Shown: positions 4,849 to 8,075 of the stretch, in pieces
How the letters are laid out: each line of letters opens with the position of its first letter
How positions within the stretch are numbered: position 1 is the first letter of the stretch
Source: Syntrophomonadaceae bacterium
GTDB lineage: Bacteria > Bacillota > Syntrophomonadia > Syntrophomonadales > Syntrophomonadaceae
NCBI GenBank assembly: GCA_028686565.1
Contig: JAQUBU010000091.1
Location: 1-8,075, forward strand
Direction of reading: 5' to 3'
Length of the DNA stretch: 8,075 nucleotides
The notes under the pieces: generated by a model
What the model was told of the DNA's origin: nothing
The model's input: only the letters and a program-made list of their open reading frames with translations
The model's database searches: none
Translations under genes and position numbers: made by a program

Positions 4849-6141
4849 TAAAAATTCAAGAGTCTTTTCAATTATTTCATGGGTTCGAGGTTCATCATTA
4901 TACAAATCAAAGGCGTGCACACCTGCGGGGTGATTGTAGACATCAATCTGTAGATTGTTCGCAAACGCTGTGCTAATAAAATGATCCTGTGAATCAAGGA
5001 TGCCAGGAAGCGGATCTGCCCCAGCCCGGGCGATGAGCATAGGTGCTATTTTGTCCGGATTTTGATTCAGCAGGTTAACCGGTGAATACTGCTCAGCAGT
5101 TTCTGGTTTTACAGGTAAATTTAACAATTTGCTTAACGCTGCAAAATCGCAAAAACCGTAGTAGGCCACCATGCATTTTATATAAGCAGGGGTGTTATGA
5201 ATACCCGCATATAAACCGAAAGGAGAACCTGCAGAATATGACCAGATGGCTATTCGATTCTTGTCTAAACCATACTGGTCAGCATGATCAACCAGGAATG
5301 TAAGCAAATTTTCTATATCCTCGACTACGTCTTTGATCTCAAGACCCTGCAGCATTGAGCGGTGATTAAATGTAGCAGCAGCTAATCCTGAAGCCCCTAT
5401 TATCCGCCCCGCGGAAATAAAAGGACCCGAGTCTTTCAAATTTGTTAACGGCGATTCACCATGCACCAGTACCACCACCGGATGCTTTTGACCGGGCTGG
5501 TGATCCGGCGGGAAATACAGATCGAAAAGCAACTCGCCATCTTCGCGCATACTGTAAACCATATCATTTTGGGATTTGACCAGATCTGTCCCAGCAAGCT
5601 TAAACAAAGACTCCTGCTTAAAAACCTCCTCCGGACTCGGCATGGCAATCATCTGAAAGATGCTTGGGTCAAAGCTGTTGCGATAGGATTTAAGCTCGCC
5701 CAGTTCCTTCCCGCAACCCGAACAGTGGGTGGCATACCAGGTATAATCAGTCTGGCAGTCAGGACATTTCCATTGAGCTGCCTGCTGCTGAAGCCAGCGA
5801 TCTGCTCCGTAATTCTGAATATATTCCTGATTTACTGCAGCCGTATTCCAATGCGGCACCTTTTCCAGGAGGAATTGCATAGAGTCAAAATTCGGGCAGG
5901 GATAATCAGGGCAATCCAAACATCTTTCCATGCCTTTTTCCCGGACGCAGTTTCTGATCATACACACTGCGCAGTTGCCAAATACGGTATCTGTTTTACA
6001 GCCATGGCATTTCAGTTCCATACCCAATTCATCACCTAAACAACAAGCCAAAGGGTCCTTAATTCCTGTCTGATATGCCTTTATTATGGAGCATGCTCCG
6101 CAGTATAATCCACAATATGTGTCGAAGTTAAAATTACTCAT
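4831..6141 (-). CDS. Fusion protein: DUF3795 Cys-rich domain, zinc ribbon and alpha/beta hydrolase (esterase-like)
   Basis: This 436-residue protein has three parts. Residues 1-95 form a DUF3795-type domain with CGLYCGAC (10-17) and further cysteines at 33, 34, 45, 48, 57, 60, 65, 74, 77 and 82, suited to binding metal. Residues 124-145 are a zinc ribbon (C126-x2-C129 and C140-x2-C143). From about 195 to the end it is an alpha/beta hydrolase of the dienelactone-hydrolase or BD-FAE esterase type: oxyanion turn VLVHG (224-228), nucleophile elbow WSYSAGS with Ser303, probable acid Asp376 in RAGADP, and His409 in GVHAF. The elbow is S-x-S-x-G rather than the usual G-x-S-x-G. No signal peptide is seen, so it is probably cytoplasmic; the substrate is unknown. 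ATG at 6141 has AAAGGAGA about eight bases upstream. It is first in the minus-strand block and its end overlaps the acyltransferase-like fragment. Confidence 0.85.
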   Translation of the reverse strand: MSNFNFDTYCGLYCGACSIIKAYQTGIKDPLACCLGDELGMELKCHGCKTDTVFGNCAVCMIRNCVREKGMERCLDCPDYPCPNFDSMQFLLEKVPHWNTAAVNQEYIQNYGADRWLQQQAAQWKCPDCQTDYTWYATHCSGCGKELGELKSYRNSFDPSIFQMIAMPSPEEVFKQESLFKLAGTDLVKSQNDMVYSMREDGELLFDLYFPPDHQPGQKHPVVVLVHGESPLTNLKDSGPFISAGRIIGASGLAAATFNHRSMLQGLEIKDVVEDIENLLTFLVDHADQYGLDKNRIAIWSYSAGSPFGLYAGIHNTPAYIKCMVAYYGFCDFAALSKLLNLPVKPETAEQYSPVNLLNQNPDKIAPMLIARAGADPLPGILDSQDHFISTAFANNLQIDVYNHPAGVHAFDLYNDEPRTHEIIEKTLEFLEKHLR

Positions 6142-6189
6142 GATAGAATCTCCTTTCTATTAATAGGTATATTCGGGTTACTGCATTAA

Positions 6190-6225
6190 TTGATATAAGT
6201 TTATTTTAGTTGATAACAGTTGATA
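6190..6225. repeat. Three TTGATA repeats at 20- and 10-bp spacing
   Basis: TTGATA occurs at 6190-6195, 6210-6215 and 6220-6225. The last two belong to a longer direct repeat, AGTTGATA, at 6208-6215 and 6218-6225. Spacing by whole helical turns puts all three on the same DNA face, and the last copy is also the -35 box of the promoter for the HTH-Uma2 gene. This is the layout of an operator array; the bound protein is unknown. Confidence 0.5.
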
Positions 6226-6248
6226 GTAGTTTGCAAATTGACTATAAT
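6220..6248 (+). promoter_or_regulatory. Strong sigma-A type promoter of the HTH-Uma2 gene
   Basis: TTGATA (6220-6225, five of six to consensus), a 17-base spacer, and a perfect TATAAT (6243-6248). Initiation would be expected near 6255, leaving a leader of only about 11 bases, so the GAGGTG ribosome binding site (6255-6260) would lie at the very 5' end of the mRNA. No equally good promoter was found for the divergent hydrolase gene. Confidence 0.8.
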
Positions 6249-6265
6249 AATAATGAGGTGATTTT

Positions 6266-7039
6266 ATGAACATTGATAAAGAATTGTTAACTGCCCAGGC
6301 ACTGGCCGAGGTTCTGCAACTTTCGGTGGAAACTATCTGGAGATACACCAGAGAAAACAAAATACCTTGTATTGAATTGGGTAACAGACAGTATCGTTAT
6401 AGGGCCAATGATGTAATCAAAGCTTTGAGCAGTGGTACGGTTCAAGAAAATGCATCCCCTTATGAAACTGAACCAGTTAAAAAGCTTACTTACCAGGATT
6501 ATCTCTTGCTCCCGGAAGAACCGGGTTACCGTTTTGAGATACTGGAGGGCATGTTGATTAAGGAACCATCGCCCAATGTTCCGCACCAGCGGGTTTCCCG
6601 CAACCTGCAAAGAATCCTGGAAGATTATTTCTGGAAGGTTGATCCCAACGGGGAGGTATTTGACGCACCCCTGGATGTAACTTTTCATGATATTAACGTA
6701 GTCCAACCGGATTTATTTTACGTATCCGGTGAACAAGAACCCATTGTAAAAGAAACCCGGGTTGACGGACCGCCTACGCTGGTAGTTGAGGTTATATCTC
6801 CTTCCAGCAGCCGCAAAGACCGGCTGCAAAAAATGCGAATTTACCAAAAGGCCAAGATACAGCATTACTGGCTGGTCAATCCCCAGGAAAAGACCCTGGA
6901 ATGCTTTGCTTTACATGATGGGATATATGCTCTGGTTGCATCCGGAATGGACGAGGATATTATCGAACATCCGGATTTCGACGGTCTGTCTATTGCCCTG
7001 ACAGTACTATGGAATAAAAGGAACCAAACGAACTATTGA
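6266..7039 (+). CDS. HTH (excisionase/MerR-like) plus Uma2-family nuclease (DUF820) fusion
   Basis: This 257-residue protein starts with a short winged-helix-type DNA-binding domain (about 7-53: LLTAQALAEVLQLSVETIWR, then a wing GNRQYRYRANDVIKAL) of the HTH_17 or excisionase style. A linker (54-72) leads to a Uma2 domain (73-250) with a PD-(D/E)xK nuclease-like core: Asp149 in VQPDLFYV, Glu175 in VVEVISPSS, Lys189 in DRLQKMRIY, then HYWLVNP. The expected catalytic residues are all present. Uma2 proteins are common in cyanobacteria and Firmicutes, often in many copies, with debated function; the HTH suggests site-directed DNA binding or self-regulation. GAGGTG lies five bases before the ATG. 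The gene stands alone, divergent from the hydrolase block, behind a near-consensus promoter with phased TTGATA repeats that could be its own operator. No antitoxin-like or transposase partner is adjacent. Confidence 0.9.
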   Translation: MNIDKELLTAQALAEVLQLSVETIWRYTRENKIPCIELGNRQYRYRANDVIKALSSGTVQENASPYETEPVKKLTYQDYLLLPEEPGYRFEILEGMLIKEPSPNVPHQRVSRNLQRILEDYFWKVDPNGEVFDAPLDVTFHDINVVQPDLFYVSGEQEPIVKETRVDGPPTLVVEVISPSSSRKDRLQKMRIYQKAKIQHYWLVNPQEKTLECFALHDGIYALVASGMDEDIIEHPDFDGLSIALTVLWNKRNQTNY

Positions 7040-7099
7040 GACATTAGGGTTCATTAGAGTTTTACTAATTACAGGAGTTGCCATAACTCGTTTAAGTAT

Positions 7100-7128
7100 C
7101 GGAAGAAACTGCAAAGCAGTTTCTTCCG
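7100..7128. repeat. Perfect 13-bp hairpin with a 3-base loop
   Basis: CGGAAGAAACTGC (7100-7112) and GCAGTTTCTTCCG (7116-7128) pair perfectly across AAA. It lies 60 bases past the HTH-Uma2 stop. No T-run follows in either direction, so it is not a simple intrinsic terminator; it may protect the 3' end of the mRNA or be part of a larger folded RNA. Confidence 0.75.
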
Positions 7129-7184
7129 CACCGCTGCAACAAGGTGGGAATTAGAACCCGCCGGCTGTTTTATTAATAGGAACC

Positions 7185-7215
7185 CTACCGTTTAAAAAGC
7201 GGTGGACATTTTTTT
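7185..7215 (+). terminator. Possible terminator for the HTH-Uma2 transcript
   Basis: CTACCG (7185-7190) can pair with CGGTGG (7200-7205), including one G-T wobble, over a 9-base loop; seven T follow (7209-7215). The stem is short, so termination strength is uncertain. The same T-run is the A-spacer between a strong ribosome binding site and an ATG on the opposite strand. Confidence 0.4.
7192..7209 (-). other. Five-codon minus-strand micro-ORF with an ideal ribosome binding site
   Basis: On the minus strand, AAGGAGG (7222-7216) is followed by six A and ATG (7209-7207), then Ser-Thr-Ala-Phe and TAA. It lies about 20 bases after the stop of the DUF2197-like gene, where a third operon gene would begin. 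It is either a leader-type peptide or the intact start of a gene whose body is gone; the reading stops inside the short hairpin described above. Confidence 0.4.
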
Positions 7216-7241
7216 CCTCCTTATATATTGCCTGGACTAAT

Positions 7242-7451
7242 CTACATACTTCTGGATTGTAAAACTTTATCCCAAAGGTCGATCACCTCTGGAGAAAGCC
7301 CGGTTATCTTCTGGCACTCTTCTTGCACCATCTTGCTGCACTTGTCGCAGACATGATTTTTACCACGATTATATTTAATATCTTTATAGCGAAAATCAGA
7401 AAAGGGTATCCCAAACATTTTTTTACAAATCATGCATATGGTGGTGTACAC
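7242..7451 (-). CDS. Small zinc-finger protein, DUF2197 (YlaI)-like
   Basis: This 69-residue protein has two CxxC pairs, CMIC (residues 6-9) and CDKC (35-38), about 25 residues apart, enough for one zinc site. Small Firmicutes proteins of the DUF2197 type (B. subtilis YlaI) share this plan, but the overall match is recalled and modest. The start is GTG at 7451-7449, chosen because AGGAGG (7464-7459) lies seven bases upstream and is an excellent ribosome binding site. The rest is basic and helical (KMVQEECQKITGL, then SPEVIDLWDKVLQ), with no membrane segment. It follows the acyltransferase gene by 57 bases on the same strand and is likely in its operon. Function is unknown; a role in binding nucleic acid or protein would be typical for such a finger but is not shown. 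Confidence 0.72.
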   Translation of the reverse strand: MYTTICMICKKMFGIPFSDFRYKDIKYNRGKNHVCDKCSKMVQEECQKITGLSPEVIDLWDKVLQSRSM

Positions 7452-7508
7452 AACCTCACCTCCTGACCATTGAGTCCTATTTTATCGGATATTTGATTTC
7501 ATTAACTT

Positions 7509-8075
7509 CTATAAAGCGTATCTGACAAACTCATGCTCGCAAGGATGACCACTGCTTATATATAGAACCCCTTCCTCCGGAAGCATGATAAACGATATGA
7601 GAGTTACAGTTGAAATCGGGACATTAGGGTTGGAATGACGACATATTGAATCGGGGTGGTTGTCATGGTCAGCCAGAATTTCCATGGCTATTTCAGGGGT
7701 TATTGCGCCATAGTGCAGATGCATAAGACTACAGATCCGATCCAGGCGAGTGAAGCTATCCAGGATGAAGTCCGGTGCAATATCGCCCTTTTGGAAACGT
7801 TTTGTAAGATAATGGTTGGAGTGAAACAGCAGACCGTCCTCCGGGTAGATTATTTCAAAATCGCCATTATGAATGCTTTCAAAACCGAACATTTGCCCCT
7901 TTGCATCAGCCAGCTGATAATAGCCCACACCACGGGCGACTTGTTTAAAGATATTCATGGCCTCAGTAATATTCTGCTGTCGTATTGCCTTGGGCAGGTA
8001 GCACCCGACAGGAATATAGGCTGAATATTCTTTTTCTATGGTAGAAAGGCCGCATATACCAAAACCAGCTGAGGA
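7509..8075 (-). CDS. C45-type acyltransferase/autoproteolytic hydrolase (acyl-CoA:6-APA acyltransferase-like), C-terminal part
   Basis: The frame is open to the right edge, so the 5' end is missing; 188 residues are visible. The family is of Ntn-hydrolases that self-cleave before a Cys nucleophile, as in penicillin acyltransferase; that Cys lies upstream of the window. Visible family features in order are an early SSAGFGICG stretch (where relatives have an N-x-x-G-L block), a helix ending ITEAMNIFK, a sheet segment GQMFGFES, FHSNHYL (the H-T/S-N-H block), SFTRLDRI, ILADHDNHPDSICRH, and a C-terminal strand set SFIMLPEEGVLYISSGHPCE. Firmicutes homologues are widespread and their natural substrates are mostly unknown; they are not evidence of antibiotic synthesis. 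An internal ATG at 7958 is not the start, because conserved sequence continues upstream in the same frame. The DUF2197-like gene follows after 57 bases. Confidence 0.85.
   Translation of the reverse strand, partial: SSAGFGICGLSTIEKEYSAYIPVGCYLPKAIRQQNITEAMNIFKQVARGVGYYQLADAKGQMFGFESIHNGDFEIIYPEDGLLFHSNHYLTKRFQKGDIAPDFILDSFTRLDRICSLMHLHYGAITPEIAMEILADHDNHPDSICRHSNPNVPISTVTLISFIMLPEEGVLYISSGHPCEHEFVRYAL

Larger units (their letters stand above)
7040..7241. other. Non-coding, hairpin-rich interval after the HTH-Uma2 gene
   Basis: These 202 bases hold no gene of useful length. In order: a near-perfect 10-base tandem repeat (CATTAGGGTT, CATTAGAGTT at 7042-7061); a perfect 13-bp hairpin (7100-7128); a shorter stem GGTGGG/CCCGCC with one wobble pair (about 7143-7162); and a 6-bp stem with a T-tract (7185-7215). 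TAGGGTTC (7045-7052) and GAACCCTA (7180-7187) are perfect inverted repeats enclosing the first two hairpins. It may be a structured RNA or a short element remnant. Confidence 0.45.

Noticed and set aside
5461..6039. Plus-strand frame of 192 codons.
   Set aside because: Antisense shadow of the hydrolase fusion, with no domain pattern; the minus-strand protein is well supported.
7129..7165. T-box-like antiterminator resemblance (GGTGG...ACC).
   Set aside because: The conserved TGGNACCGCG core is absent and no tRNA synthetase or amino-acid gene follows.
1..8075. CRISPR array, tRNA, rRNA or intact transposase.
   Set aside because: No regularly spaced repeats, no cloverleaf-like sequence and no transposase-like translation were found on either strand.

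Overview
The window reads as a chromosomal stretch of a low-to-mid GC, anaerobic Gram-positive bacterium. Strong AGGAGG-type ribosome binding sites, a DUF2197-type small zinc protein, two DUF2382 (YsnF-type) stress proteins and the style of the methyltransferases point to Firmicutes/Clostridia, probably a Peptococcaceae-like lineage (Desulfotomaculum/Pelotomaculum type). The taxon is an inference from protein style, not a database match.

Layout. (1) 1-830, minus strand: an Fe/Mn superoxide dismutase gene, then 36 bases later the 5' end of a metallopeptidase-family gene that leaves the window. (2) 831-1138: an intergenic region with palindromes near the sod 5' end and a candidate promoter for the rightward genes. 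(3) 1139-2152, plus strand: two tandem DUF2382 proteins separated by a rho-independent terminator. (4) 2240-2759, plus strand: a broken Mug-type uracil/thymine DNA glycosylase gene with one nonsense codon and one frameshift. (5) 2760-3015: no intact gene, possibly a small decayed gene on the minus strand. (6) 3016-6141, minus strand, in transcription order: a three-part fusion (DUF3795, zinc ribbon, alpha/beta hydrolase), a headless acyltransferase-like fragment, an intact ICMT-type membrane methyltransferase, and a broken TIGR00027-type SAM methyltransferase. (7) 6142-6265: a divergent intergenic region with a near-consensus promoter overlapping three TTGATA repeats spaced by whole helical turns. 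(8) 6266-7039, plus strand: an HTH plus Uma2-nuclease fusion. (9) 7040-7241: non-coding, rich in hairpins, with an abortive 5-codon reading frame on the minus strand. (10) 7242-8075, minus strand: a C45-type acyltransferase (5' end outside the window) and a DUF2197-like zinc protein.

How it fits together. Superoxide dismutase and the DUF2382 proteins suggest stress physiology. The minus-strand block looks like a former small modification operon (acyltransferase-like, ICMT-like, SAM methyltransferase) now decaying: one gene has lost its front and another carries two lesions. With the broken mug gene and a possible third remnant, this gives a cluster of pseudogenes in about 2.6 kb. The nonsense codons are each explained most simply by a C-to-T transition on one strand, notable beside a dead mismatch-uracil glycosylase gene. 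No CRISPR array, rRNA, tRNA or intact transposase was seen.
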